Shown here: positions 25,435 through 33,706 of the stretch, piece after piece
Layout: the number at the start of each line of letters is the position of its first letter
How positions within the stretch are numbered: the first letter of the stretch is position 1
The notes under the pieces: model-generated
What the model saw: only the letters and a program-made list of their open reading frames with translations
The model's database searches: none
What the model was told of the DNA's origin: nothing
Made by a program: the position numbers and the translations under genes
Assembly: GCA_035498715.1 (NCBI GenBank)
Contig: DATJZV010000025.1
Span: forward strand, 1-37,381
Direction of reading: 5' to 3'
DNA: 37,381 nucleotides
From: DASPSR01 sp035498715
Lineage (GTDB): Bacteria; Nitrospirota; UBA9217

Positions 25435-25746
25435 TTATTTTTTCAGTTTCATCCCGAGCTTCTGTTCCACGGACTCAAGCTTCTTTTCGATCCGCTGTTC
25501 CCTGCCCTTGCGGTCATCGATCGTTATCGACGTAAGAACGCGTTCAGCGTCCTTCATGATCTCGTCGTGGCACTTCTTGACCACGCCCATCACTTTGTCC
25601 CACTCCCCTTCGAGCACGGTACCCATAGGGTTTGCTTTATAGCTCACTCCGCTTTCTGAAACGATCTTGAGAACTCGTGCGATCTGTGGGCTGACACTCG
25701 CTCCCGTTCCTAGTGGCACTACACTAAACTCTACGAGCATGCTCAT
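25435..25746 (-). CDS. MTH1187-type thiamine-binding protein (DUF77)
   Basis: A 103-residue protein with the MTH1187/YqgV fold. It begins MLVEFSVVPLGTGASVSPQIARVL, and SYKANPMGTVLEGEWDKVMGVVKKCH is the core. Members form tetramers and bind thiamine or related small ligands; the biological role is unsettled. The tail (residues about 80-103) is a charged helix, longer than in the shortest members. It is the first gene of a three-gene operon with a clear promoter at 25793-25821. Confidence 0.85.
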   Translation of the reverse strand: MSMLVEFSVVPLGTGASVSPQIARVLKIVSESGVSYKANPMGTVLEGEWDKVMGVVKKCHDEIMKDAERVLTSITIDDRKGREQRIEKKLESVEQKLGMKLKK

Positions 25747-25792
25747 AACTTGCCCCCTGGCGCATTGAAAATTCTTTTCCTTGGCTATTTAA

Positions 25793-25821
25793 AGTATAGC
25801 GCGGGATGCTGCTGCTGTAAA
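25793..25821 (-). promoter_or_regulatory. Sigma-70 promoter of the MTH1187-like operon
   Basis: TTTACA (25816-25821), a 17-base spacer and TATACT (25793-25798) on the minus strand, about 47 bases before the first start codon. Confidence 0.7.
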
Positions 25822-25845
25822 GGCGGTGAAAACGGCGTTTTTCTA

Positions 25846-25874
25846 TTGAAATGGGGCAAGGCATATGCAATAAT
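25846..25874 (+). promoter_or_regulatory. Sigma-70 promoter of plsC
   Basis: TTGAAA (25846-25851), a 17-base spacer and AATAAT (25869-25874). A weaker sigma-54-like GGCA-to-TGCA pair lies in the spacer (25854-25869), with GG and GC correctly spaced but poor flanks; I favour sigma-70. Confidence 0.6.
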
Positions 25875-25891
25875 CAGTTTCAAATCGGTGA

Positions 25892-25914
25892 CTGTCGCCC
25901 CGACGGGGTGACAG
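25892..25914 (+). promoter_or_regulatory. Strong hairpin in the plsC leader
   Basis: CTGTCGCCCC-GAC-GGGGTGACAG gives a 10-bp stem with one G-T pair and a three-base loop. It lies between the predicted transcription start (about 25881) and the plsC ATG. No T-run follows, so it is not a standard terminator. Confidence 0.6.
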
Positions 25915-25944
25915 TGCTATCAGCGATCTGACCTCATTGCGCAC

Positions 25945-26724
25945 ATGGCAAACATACTAAGAGCGATCCTCAAACTGCTGGGAATCCTGCCCTTGCTGAT
26001 ATCCTACCTTGTCGTATCGTCCGCCATTACCATATTCGTACGCTCCGGACAAAGGAAGCGTTTTTATCTGATGCGGAACACATCGTTCTTTTCCCGGCCG
26101 GCACTGAAGCTTCTCGGAGTACGTATTCACTTGAAGCACCATGAGCGTCTGCACAGAGACATGAGCGCCCTGCTCGTGGTTTCAAACCATCTCTCCTACA
26201 TCGATATACTGGCGATATCATCGCTGATGCCAACAGTCTTTATCACCTCAGTGGAGATGCAGAACACATTCCTTCTCGGCACACTCTCGAAATTCGGCGG
26301 GAGCGTATTCATAGAGCGGCGGAACGCGTCAGGGCTTCAGGAAGAGATTGAGACGATCGCTCACGTGCTCGGACATGGTTTCACCGTGGCCCTGTTTCCC
26401 GAAGGGACCACGTCGAACGGTGACTGTGTACGGCCGTTTAAGAATTCTCTTTTCGAACCCGCCATCAGGGCAAAATGTGACATTCTTCCACTCTGTCTGC
26501 GCTATACGAAAGTGAATAACCGTCTTCTGACGATCAACAGCCGTGATTCTATTTTTTATTACGGAAGCGTGACCCTCTTCGGCCATTTCCCGAGGCTCCT
26601 GGTTCTTCAGTCCGTTGACCTGGAAGTACACCCACTTGAGACCATAAGTGTACTTGCACATGGCTCTCGGAAAGAACTGGCTGTACGGGCGCACGATGCA
26701 ATCAACGCAGCATACCATGAATAG
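25945..26724 (+). CDS. plsC: 1-acyl-sn-glycerol-3-phosphate acyltransferase (PlsC-like)
   Basis: PlsC makes phosphatidic acid by acylating lysophosphatidic acid at the inner membrane. The catalytic NHxxxxD motif is at N81-H82 to D87 (SNHLSYID), the second block is FIERRN near 123, and the substrate motif FPEGTTS is at 151-157. A membrane helix occupies about residues 11-32. At 259 residues the length fits. Some relatives acylate other lipids (for example ornithine lipids), so the exact acceptor is open. It is transcribed from its own promoter and diverges from the MTH1187-like operon. Confidence 0.88.
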   Translation: MANILRAILKLLGILPLLISYLVVSSAITIFVRSGQRKRFYLMRNTSFFSRPALKLLGVRIHLKHHERLHRDMSALLVVSNHLSYIDILAISSLMPTVFITSVEMQNTFLLGTLSKFGGSVFIERRNASGLQEEIETIAHVLGHGFTVALFPEGTTSNGDCVRPFKNSLFEPAIRAKCDILPLCLRYTKVNNRLLTINSRDSIFYYGSVTLFGHFPRLLVLQSVDLEVHPLETISVLAHGSRKELAVRAHDAINAAYHE

Positions 26725-26800
26725 ATAATGATTGAGCAAAGGATGGACAGGACTTTCGACACAGATAGTAGAGGGAAGAATCAAGATGTATATCGCTTAG

Positions 26801-27204
26801 ATGCTTCTTCTTACTGCCGATCACCAATCAGCACGCGTAGCCGAGCAACCGCCCGGTACGAAACCGCGGAAAACAGCGCAACAGAAAGAACAGAACAAGA
26901 CGTGCTTGGAAGAGCGCCTCATAAGAATCGGGAAAGAACGGGACGATTTAAGTCCAAGGCCGCGGTCATGCCGTAAAACACTGAAAAAGATGAACCGGCA
27001 CGTCGTAGAGGCAGAGATGAAACGGAAGCTCACTTCCCGAAAGCTCGAGGAAATGCGCACGAAATAGCAACAGAATTTTAGAGAGTCGCCGACGAGATGA
27101 ACGTGGCATTGAAGGAGCTCGAGGCGGCCTATGAGAAGACAGAACGACATCTGAAAAAACGATATGGGTATCAGAACACCGATGCAGCGGGTGAAATAGT
27201 GTCT
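26801..27204 (+). pseudogene. Degraded coiled-coil reading frame
   Basis: Between plsC and the cupin gene, one frame (26801-27067) encodes a charged helix ending KRKLTSRKLEEMRTK and then TAG. Another frame continues the same style: IATEF, a TAG at 27079, then RVADEMNVALKELEAAYEKT and onward without a stop. Both pieces have helical, Lys/Glu-rich composition and G/C-ending codons, which suggests one former coiled-coil gene broken by a frameshift and a stop. No homologue is recognised. A small intact ORF (26801-27067) is the alternative. Confidence 0.4.
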
Positions 27205-27546
27205 ATGATGATTCATAATCTGTTCACGCATACCAAACAAGCTTCAGACAGTGAAGTATTCGAAACGCTATTGCAGACGGAGGCTTTTAAACTGGAGCGT
27301 GTCGTGTCAACAGGACAGGCAACGCCGCCAGGTCAATGGTATGATCAGGACTGGGACGAGTGGGTCGTACTTCTCTCCGGAAGTGCCGGTCTGCTCTTTG
27401 ACGGCGAGCGGGACATTCGCGTTCTGCAGCCCGGCGATTATCTTCTTGTCCCCGCCCATACACGCCACCGGGTTGAATGGACAGAGACAGGGGCAGAAAC
27501 CGTCTGGCTTACCCTTCATTACACGACGTGGCCTTCCCTATCCTGA
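27097..27546 (+). CDS. Cupin-domain protein
   Basis: Residues about 50-149 form a single cupin barrel: FETLLQTEAFKLERVVSTGQ, then GQWYDQDWDEWVVLLSGSAGLLFDGE and LQPGDYLLVPAHTRHRVEWT, with the family PGDYLLVPAHTRHRV metal motif. Such small cupins are common and their ligand is usually unknown. The first 36 codons are a charged helix that looks like the end of the broken coiled-coil frame upstream, and the family normally starts at MxNLF. The ATG at 27205 or 27208 (MIHNLF) may therefore be the true start. Confidence 0.7.
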   Translation: MNVALKELEAAYEKTERHLKKRYGYQNTDAAGEIVSMMIHNLFTHTKQASDSEVFETLLQTEAFKLERVVSTGQATPPGQWYDQDWDEWVVLLSGSAGLLFDGERDIRVLQPGDYLLVPAHTRHRVEWTETGAETVWLTLHYTTWPSLS

Positions 27547-27733
27547 TTCAGACAAGCCAAAACCATGCTTTTGCCGGGATTACAAGATATTGGTTGATGA
27601 AATCCTGTGAAGCGAGGCGATCCCGTCGATTTCCTTTCTCTGTTATTGCTTTGATTGCTTTACGTATTGGCAATAATTTTATTTACCCCTAACTAATGTC
27701 TCGTCCCAAGTCAACTTTTTTGCAGTAAAATCC

Positions 27734-27762
27734 TTGACTTTTTCGCTCTCAGTTGTTATGTT
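27734..27762 (+). promoter_or_regulatory. Sigma-70 promoter of prfC
   Basis: TTGACT (27734-27739), a 17-base spacer and TATGTT (27757-27762). The expected start near 27769 gives a leader of about 28 bases and excludes the upstream in-frame ATG at 27734 as the start of prfC. Confidence 0.65.
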
Positions 27763-27796
27763 AACGGGCTCGTTCATAAACGGGCATATCATCACT

Positions 27797-29398
27797 ATGG
27801 ACTACACAGGCGAAATAAATAAAAGGCGGACCTTTGCCATTATCAGCCACCCCGACGCGGGCAAGACCACCCTCACCGAGAAGTTTTTGCTTTTCGGCGG
27901 AGCGATCCAAGTGGCGGGCGCGGTGAAGTCGAACAAGATCAGGAAGAGCACGGCCTCGGACTTCATGGATATTGAGCGTCAGCGCGGGATATCCGTGGCC
28001 ACGTCGGTCATGGGCTTCGACTACAACGGCCTCAAGATCAATCTCCTTGATACGCCGGGCCATAAGGATTTCGCCGAGGACACTTACCGAACGCTCACAG
28101 CCGTGGACAGCGTCATCCTCGTTGTTGACTGTGTAAAAGGCGTTGAAGAACAAACCGAGAAACTCATGCATGTCTGCCGCATGCGAAATGCGCCGGTCAT
28201 CATCTTCGTGAATAAGCTCGACCGTGAGGGGAAGGACCCCTTCGAGCTTCTTGACGAACTTGAAACGAAGCTTTCCATCAGGGTGCAGCCGCTCTCGTGG
28301 CCTATCAGCATGGGTACGTCCTTCAAGGGAGTGTACAATCTTTACCATAATAATCTCTACCTTTTCCGTCCTGGCGGTGTTACCGTAGCAGACGATGTAC
28401 TTGCGATCAATGGCATCGATGATCCGGTCCTTTCTCAGCATCTCGGTGACTATGCTGTCAAGCTCAGAGAAGATGTGGCTTTGATAGCAGGCACTCACGA
28501 TCCTTTTGATGTCACTGCCTATCTGCGCGGTGAACTCGCGCCGGTGTTCTTCGGTAGTGCCATCAACAACTTCGGCGTCAAAGAGCTTCTCGACACATTC
28601 ACCGAGATCGCACCCACACCCGGCAGCCGACCCACGGACCAGCGCATGGTCAACTCGGACGAGAAGAACTTCACCGGCTTTGTATTCAAGATCCACGCCA
28701 ACCTCGACCCGCGTCACCGCGACCGCATCGCCTTCATACGCATCTGCTCGGGCAAATTCGAGAGGAACAAGATGTTCCACCACGTGCGCATGGGGAAAAA
28801 TCTGCGCTTCACGAGCCCGGCCAGCTTCCTGGGCGCGCGAAAGAGCATTGTTGATGAAGCATTTCCCGGAGATGTAATCGGACTCTATGATACGGGAAAC
28901 TTTAAGATCGGCGACACGCTTACTGAAGGCGAAAAGATCATGTTCCAGGGTATCCCGACCTTTTCGCCCGAGGTGTTCAAAGAGCTTGTAAACCTCGATC
29001 CGTCTAAATCGAAACAGCTAGCCAAAGGAATCGAGCAACTCACCGATGAGGGCGTGGCACAGCTGTTCACCCAGCAGCAGGGGAACCGACGGATCATCGG
29101 TACCGTGGGTGTCCTACAGTTTGACGTTCTCCAGTACCGGCTGGAGCATGAATACGGCGCAAAATGCCGTTTCGAACCGATGGCTATTTATAAAGCCTGC
29201 TGGATCACTGCGGCAGATGAGAAGGAAATGGACAAGTTCTGCAGGTTCAAGTCGGACCGCATTGCCACGGACAAAGACGGCAGCATCGTGTTTCTTGCGG
29301 AATCGGAATGGGTTCTGAGGAACATGATCGAGGCCTACCCCGAGGTCAAATTCCACTTTACTTCGGAGTTCAAGCGGGAACTGCAGGAGGTGAAATAG
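27797..29398 (+). CDS. prfC: Peptide chain release factor 3 (RF3)
   Basis: RF3 is the GTPase that removes RF1 and RF2 from the ribosome after peptide release. The G motifs are all present: G1 SHPDAGKTTLTEK, G2 RGISVATSVM, G3 DTPGHKDF and G4 FVNKLDREGKDPF, followed by an EF-Tu-like domain II and the RF3-specific C-terminal domain (QQGNRRIIGTVGVLQFDVLQYR). From the ATG at 27797 the product is 533 residues, close to E. coli RF3 (529). The start codon begins the conserved block closely and lies behind a fitting promoter. Confidence 0.95.
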   Translation: MDYTGEINKRRTFAIISHPDAGKTTLTEKFLLFGGAIQVAGAVKSNKIRKSTASDFMDIERQRGISVATSVMGFDYNGLKINLLDTPGHKDFAEDTYRTLTAVDSVILVVDCVKGVEEQTEKLMHVCRMRNAPVIIFVNKLDREGKDPFELLDELETKLSIRVQPLSWPISMGTSFKGVYNLYHNNLYLFRPGGVTVADDVLAINGIDDPVLSQHLGDYAVKLREDVALIAGTHDPFDVTAYLRGELAPVFFGSAINNFGVKELLDTFTEIAPTPGSRPTDQRMVNSDEKNFTGFVFKIHANLDPRHRDRIAFIRICSGKFERNKMFHHVRMGKNLRFTSPASFLGARKSIVDEAFPGDVIGLYDTGNFKIGDTLTEGEKIMFQGIPTFSPEVFKELVNLDPSKSKQLAKGIEQLTDEGVAQLFTQQQGNRRIIGTVGVLQFDVLQYRLEHEYGAKCRFEPMAIYKACWITAADEKEMDKFCRFKSDRIATDKDGSIVFLAESEWVLRNMIEAYPEVKFHFTSEFKRELQEVK

Positions 29399-29851
29399 TA
29401 GCAATCGTTTTTCCTGTGTCGACTTCTCAAAAATCCCGTTACAGTTCATGCTTTCTCCGAATATAAACCATCCTCTCGATTGAAACGCGTACTCCGCATT
29501 CCGCATCAACAAGTTCAAATTCAATGGTTCCTTTATGCGTACCTCGCTCCAGTCACTCGCGACATAAATGATACAGGCACCGGTGACTAAATAAGCAGGG
29601 AGGAAACTATACCCTGAGCATTGGGTCTTTGTTTTGAGTGATTCGGGATTTCGAACCCTTCACTTGGCAGACTGTAAAATAAGATAATGCATACGATCAC
29701 TGCTGCACTCTGAACGAGGCAAAGTATCTTATTGAGTTGATCTAGCCTTCACAATGTTCGGGGCGAAGTATGAAGCAGTTATCTCCCTATCCCGTATTTG
29801 TATCTCCATACTCGGCCCCCCATAATGACGGCTTGACACGTCATTCCGATA
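29399..29851. other. 453-base intergenic region
   Basis: No gene was found. It contains a short run of the CGCATTCCGCATC low-complexity type (about 29495-29510), a distant inverted repeat AGTCAC/GTGACT (29551-29556 and 29583-29588), and at its right end the aminotransferase promoter. Fragments resembling tRNA arms were judged not to be a tRNA. Confidence 0.5.
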
Positions 29852-29861
29852 ATGATACTTT
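29833..29861 (+). promoter_or_regulatory. Promoter of the aminotransferase-deoC pair
   Basis: TTGACA (29833-29838), a 17-base spacer, and TACTTT (29856-29861) preceded by an extended -10 TG. The predicted start (about 29867-29868) coincides with the ATG at 29867, so the mRNA would be leaderless. Confidence 0.5.
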
Positions 29862-29866
29862 CTCCC

Positions 29867-30739
29867 ATGCTTGTTTACTTAAATGGCCATTTTGTCCCAA
29901 AAGAGGAAGCCGTTGTGTCTGTTTTCGACCACGGTTTTCTTTACGGTGACGGCATCTACGAAACCATTAGAGCTTACAACGGAGCACCGTTTCTGCTCAT
30001 CCGTCATTTGGAGCGGCTCACTCACTCGGCAAAAGCCATCTCCCTCTCGCTGCCGATGTCGCTTGAAGGTATTGAAAAGGCGCTCAGAGAAACCCTGAGG
30101 ATCAACAATCTTACCGAAGCATATGTGCGTCTCCATATCTCCCGAGGACCAGGCGAAATCGGACTCGACCCTGCTCTCTGCCCCGAACCGACCATGGTGA
30201 TCATGGCCAGGCAGTTCAAAGACTATCCTGAAGACTATTATAAACGCGGCGTGTCCGTGGCCATCGTAAAAACGAGGCGTAATCACCCGCTCGCACTCGA
30301 CCCATCCATCAAAGGCACGAACTTTTTGAACAATATTCTCGCGAAGATCGAAGCGATTCGGGCCGGCGCCTATGAGGGCATCATGATGAACTGGGAGGGA
30401 TTTGTTGCCGAAGGCACCATATGTAATGTCTTTATGGTCAAATCTGGAACACTTGTGACGCCTGCGCTGAGCATCGGGATCCTTGAAGGAGTGACACGGG
30501 GACTAGTGCTCGACCTTGCGCAAAAGATCCGCACCCCTGTGCGGGAAGCGGCTTTCCGTCCTCAAGAACTGATGGATGCGGATGAGTGTTTTATCACGAA
30601 TTCGACGATCGAGATCATGCCGGTCACCATTGTAGACGGCAGGCCAGTTGGGAACGGCAAGCCCGGTCCCGTTACGGCTGCTCTCGCGCGGGCCTACAGG
30701 GATGAGGTGCGAAAATGTTCGAAACCGCCGCTCAATTAG
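29867..30739 (+). CDS. Class IV aminotransferase (branched-chain type, IlvE-like)
   Basis: A PLP enzyme of fold type IV, the group of IlvE, D-amino-acid aminotransferase and aminodeoxychorismate lyase. The start block MLVYLNGHFVPKEEAVVSVFDHGFLYGDGIYETIRAY is typical. The PLP lysine is in SIKGTNFLNN, and GFVAEGTICNVFMV and GVTRGLVLDLA follow. The residues that separate the three activities cannot be settled by eye; branched-chain transamination is the usual call for this type. An ATG at 29852 is in frame but lies within the promoter. The end overlaps deoC by 25 bases. Confidence 0.85.
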   Translation: MLVYLNGHFVPKEEAVVSVFDHGFLYGDGIYETIRAYNGAPFLLIRHLERLTHSAKAISLSLPMSLEGIEKALRETLRINNLTEAYVRLHISRGPGEIGLDPALCPEPTMVIMARQFKDYPEDYYKRGVSVAIVKTRRNHPLALDPSIKGTNFLNNILAKIEAIRAGAYEGIMMNWEGFVAEGTICNVFMVKSGTLVTPALSIGILEGVTRGLVLDLAQKIRTPVREAAFRPQELMDADECFITNSTIEIMPVTIVDGRPVGNGKPGPVTAALARAYRDEVRKCSKPPLN

Positions 30740-31401
30740 CGCAGTTGATCGACCATACCCTGGTCCGTCCAGACGCAACCATCACAGACCTCACGAGGGT
30801 CTGCGATGAAGCAAAACAATATGGCTTTTCGACGGTCGTGGTGAACGGCGGTTACGTGGCCAGGGCGAGGGAAATGCTCTCCGGCACGCTGCTGAAAGTT
30901 TGTGCTGTGGTGGGGTTCCCGCACGGGGCGAACACCACTACGGTCAAGATCGTCGAGGCCATGGAGGCAATGAAAAACGGCGCCAGTGAGCTGGACATTG
31001 TCATCAACCTCGGCATGCTGAAATCCGGACGTCTCGATATTGTGGAGATCGACATTAAGAACATCATCGCCATGACGCCGAAACTCGTCCACAAAGTCAT
31101 CCTCGAGACAGGCTATCTGACCCCGGAAGAGATTACGACCGTCTGCACCATTGCAGCGCGTATAGGCTCGGAGTTCGTCAAGACCTCGACGGGCTACGGC
31201 CCGCGGGGTGCGACAGTGGAGGATATCCGGCTCATGTGTAACGCCGTAGGATCCGCCTGCCGCGTGAAGGCCTCGGGTGCGATACGGGACCTCAATTCGG
31301 TCACTGCGCTCGTTGAGGCTGGCGCCGTGCGCATTGGTACCAGCTCGAGCGTGACGATCATGGAAGAGTATTTGAGTAGGAAAAAGATAGAGAATTGCTG
31401 A
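30715..31401 (+). CDS. deoC: Deoxyribose-phosphate aldolase
   Basis: DeoC splits 2-deoxyribose-5-phosphate into glyceraldehyde-3-phosphate and acetaldehyde, in nucleoside salvage. The Schiff-base lysine is K156 in FVKTSTGYG, with the partner residues D94 (ELDIVINLG) and K185 (RVKASGAIRD). DHTLVRPDAT near the start is also typical. The length of 228 fits the shorter bacterial type. An AGGTG site precedes the ATG, which lies inside the end of the aminotransferase gene, so the two are likely co-translated. Confidence 0.95.
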   Translation: MFETAAQLAQLIDHTLVRPDATITDLTRVCDEAKQYGFSTVVVNGGYVARAREMLSGTLLKVCAVVGFPHGANTTTVKIVEAMEAMKNGASELDIVINLGMLKSGRLDIVEIDIKNIIAMTPKLVHKVILETGYLTPEEITTVCTIAARIGSEFVKTSTGYGPRGATVEDIRLMCNAVGSACRVKASGAIRDLNSVTALVEAGAVRIGTSSSVTIMEEYLSRKKIENC

Positions 31402-31522
31402 GCGGTTTTACCTGTTTCATCCTGAACGTAGTGAGTGGCCTCAAGCAACCCATTAAGATTCTTCGCCTTGCCCGGAAGGACATATACCGCATTCTCAGAA
31501 TTTACCTGTACGGGAATATCCC

Positions 31523-32431
31523 ATGAACTATTTGACGCAAAAAACACTCCCTGTCGTCCTGCGATGGAAGATTACGGCGGCCATACTCATCATCATTGTT
31601 GGGGCAGTTCTGCTTGGCGTGCAAATCAACGAATGGATCATCCAATCACGCACGGTAACCCAGACGCAGATCGCAGAGGGATGGAAATCTTCAGGCATCG
31701 AAATCGCAACGCATACTATACAGCGGCATGAAAATTATTGGACGGTAGCGAAAGAATATGGCGTTGACATCGATACAATCTTTGGTGCGAATTCTGACGT
31801 ACATGAACTCCATGCCGTTCTAGGACAGAAGCTCCGCGTTCCGAACCACAAGGGCGTCGTCCACAGAACCGAAGAATGGGACACCGTACAGACAATCTCC
31901 TCGCTCTACAGCGTTCCTGTGCCGTCTATCATTGCTGTGAATCATCTGCGGCCCAAGCATATTCTCGTACCGGGACTTGATCTCTTCATCCCTGGCGCAA
32001 AGCCAGTGAAGTTGTCAGCGGAGATGGCAGTTCACTATAGCCTGCGCGGCATTTTCGGCTCACCGCTTCCCGGAAGGATTACCTCGGGCATGGGTTATCG
32101 TACCCACCCAGTCGGCGGGTTCCGCGGTAAGCATACAGGCATCGACCTGGCGGCGGGTCCTGGTACCAACATCACCGCCGCAGCGGCCGGCTCCGTCCTC
32201 CAGACGGGAGAAGGAGAATATATCGGCAAATTTGTTATAATTACTCATAAGGACTCTTACACCACACTATACGGACATTGCTCCCAGGTTCTCACGACTC
32301 CGGGCAAGACAGTAAAAAAAGGACAGCTCATCGCCAAGGTTGGCAACACAGGCCGCACTACCGGACCTCACCTTCACTTTGAAATACGCAAGAACGGTGT
32401 TCCACAGGATCCGCTCAAATACCTTTGGTAA
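31523..32431 (+). CDS. LysM/M23 murein endopeptidase
   Basis: A membrane-anchored M23 (LytM-type) zinc peptidase of 302 residues. One membrane helix spans about 17-39. Two LysM-like repeats follow (about 64-107 and 113-157), and the peptidase domain fills the rest. The zinc ligands are H204 and D208 (HTGID) and H285 of GPHLHFE, with H283 as catalytic base, so it is probably active and cuts peptide cross-links in the cell wall. EnvC/NlpD-like proteins are related but lack these residues. It stands alone and ends before a shared terminator. Confidence 0.9.
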   Translation: MNYLTQKTLPVVLRWKITAAILIIIVGAVLLGVQINEWIIQSRTVTQTQIAEGWKSSGIEIATHTIQRHENYWTVAKEYGVDIDTIFGANSDVHELHAVLGQKLRVPNHKGVVHRTEEWDTVQTISSLYSVPVPSIIAVNHLRPKHILVPGLDLFIPGAKPVKLSAEMAVHYSLRGIFGSPLPGRITSGMGYRTHPVGGFRGKHTGIDLAAGPGTNITAAAAGSVLQTGEGEYIGKFVIITHKDSYTTLYGHCSQVLTTPGKTVKKGQLIAKVGNTGRTTGPHLHFEIRKNGVPQDPLKYLW

Positions 32432-32767
32432 TGATCGACATATGGGATGTGTGCTCTGGCTTGTCTCTATGCCCCTTTTCTGGTCGGCTACGCATCCACA
32501 CCTCCTACAGAGGCAACAGAAACACGTGGAATGGATTCATGGTCCGGTCGTAGTGAGCAACTTTAGAAAGATGGTAGAATACCGGGGAAAATATTCGTAG
32601 AGGAAGGGGCCTTTACTTTAACTGCTTTTTACTAAACAGGAATTATGACGGATGTGCACTTAGTTTGTTTACACAGCTGCCTGTTGCCTCTATAGCATGG
32701 GTATTCGGGCACAAAAAAGCAGACACTTTTAATCAGTGTCTGCTTTTTTCCAGTATAAAGAGAAATC
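32432..32767. other. 336-base convergent intergenic region
   Basis: This lies between the M23 peptidase gene and the end of lpxC. It holds a strong two-way terminator at 32713-32749. Nothing else could be recognised in the remaining sequence. Confidence 0.6.
32713..32749. terminator. Bidirectional rho-independent terminator
   Basis: GCAGACACT (32719-32727), a seven-base loop and AGTGTCTGC (32735-32743) form a perfect 9-bp stem. It is flanked by AAAAAA on the left and TTTTTT on the right, so it can stop transcripts from lpxC (-) and from the plus-strand side. Confidence 0.93.
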
Positions 32768-33676
32768 TTAAAACGCTGCATGCTGATACTGCATCTCCTG
32801 CTGCTTGACTGGGACTCCTTTATGAGACCCGACCAAGACCCAATGTTGAGGGCTGTTCATGAGCTTGCCGACCATCTGCGCGTTTAAGGCATGTCCGGAT
32901 TTGTGCGCTACGATATGTCCGATGATCGGCATGCCTACAAGCGAGAAGTCGCCGATGAGGTCGAGGATCTTATGCCGCACGAATTCGTCCTTGTACCGCA
33001 GACCTTCCTTGTTCAACACTGTGTCCTCACCGAGGACCACTGCGTTGTTCATGGAGCCGCCTTTGGCAAGGCCGTTGGCCTGAAGGGTCTGCACATCGCT
33101 CAGGAACCCGAATGTACGGGCGTCGACTACTTCGGTCAAGAACGCCTCTTCCGATGGCAGGTACTGGAGGCTCTGCTCCTTCAGCATGGGGTGGTTGAAA
33201 TCTATGAAATAAGAGATACCAGGCGATTCCGCAGGCCAGATGGCGATCTGCTTATTGCCTTCGCGCACGGAGATTGGCTTTATGATCTTAAGCACGGGCT
33301 GAAACTTTCCCTGGGTCTGGATGCAGGCATCTTTGATGAGACGGATGAACGGCCTTGCACTACCGTCCATGATCGGGACTTCTTCCGAATCCATCTCTAT
33401 AATGACATTATCAATATTCAGTCCAGAGAAGGCAGCTAGCAGGTGTTCCGCGGTCTTCACGAACGCTCCATTTTGGCTGAGCGTTGTTGCGTAGCTCGTC
33501 GCCGCTATGTTTGCAGTTGACGCCGCAATTTCTGCACCGTCGAGGTCCGTACGGACAAACACGACGCCGGTGTCTACAGGTGCGGGCTTAAGCACTATTT
33601 GCACCGGCTTGGCCGTATGGAGGCCAATCCCTTCGCAGGAGACAATGTTTTTTATAGAACGCTGCAATCTGATCAT
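32768..33676 (-). CDS. lpxC: UDP-3-O-acyl-N-acetylglucosamine deacetylase (LpxC)
   Basis: LpxC carries out the first committed step of lipid A synthesis. The zinc ligands H78, H235 and D239 and the catalytic H262 are all present (TAEHLL, EFVRHKILD, HKSGHALN), and E77 is in place. From the ATG at 33676 the protein is 302 residues, matching E. coli (305). An AAAGGA ribosome-binding site precedes this ATG and a sigma-54-type promoter lies at 33707-33723. The frame remains open upstream to a TTG at 33952, encoding a two-helix hydrophobic stretch; I do not include it in the gene. Confidence 0.94.
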   Translation of the reverse strand: MIRLQRSIKNIVSCEGIGLHTAKPVQIVLKPAPVDTGVVFVRTDLDGAEIAASTANIAATSYATTLSQNGAFVKTAEHLLAAFSGLNIDNVIIEMDSEEVPIMDGSARPFIRLIKDACIQTQGKFQPVLKIIKPISVREGNKQIAIWPAESPGISYFIDFNHPMLKEQSLQYLPSEEAFLTEVVDARTFGFLSDVQTLQANGLAKGGSMNNAVVLGEDTVLNKEGLRYKDEFVRHKILDLIGDFSLVGMPIIGHIVAHKSGHALNAQMVGKLMNSPQHWVLVGSHKGVPVKQQEMQYQHAAF

Positions 33677-33706
33677 GACCGTAATTCCTTTCTTAACCCA
33701 ATCTAA

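Noticed and set aside
27667..27684. TTGGCAATAATTTT, the same 14 bases as in the sigma-54 site at 1567
   Set aside because: Here the next bases are ATT and the invariant GC is missing, so it is not a sigma-54 promoter.
27761..28783. 340-codon minus-strand ORF
   Set aside because: Complement of prfC; no domain.
29641..29680. tRNA-like pieces (TTCGAA loop and GCAGACTGTAAA, as in a tRNA-Tyr anticodon arm)
   Set aside because: The arms are in the wrong order and no acceptor stem or CCA end could be built.
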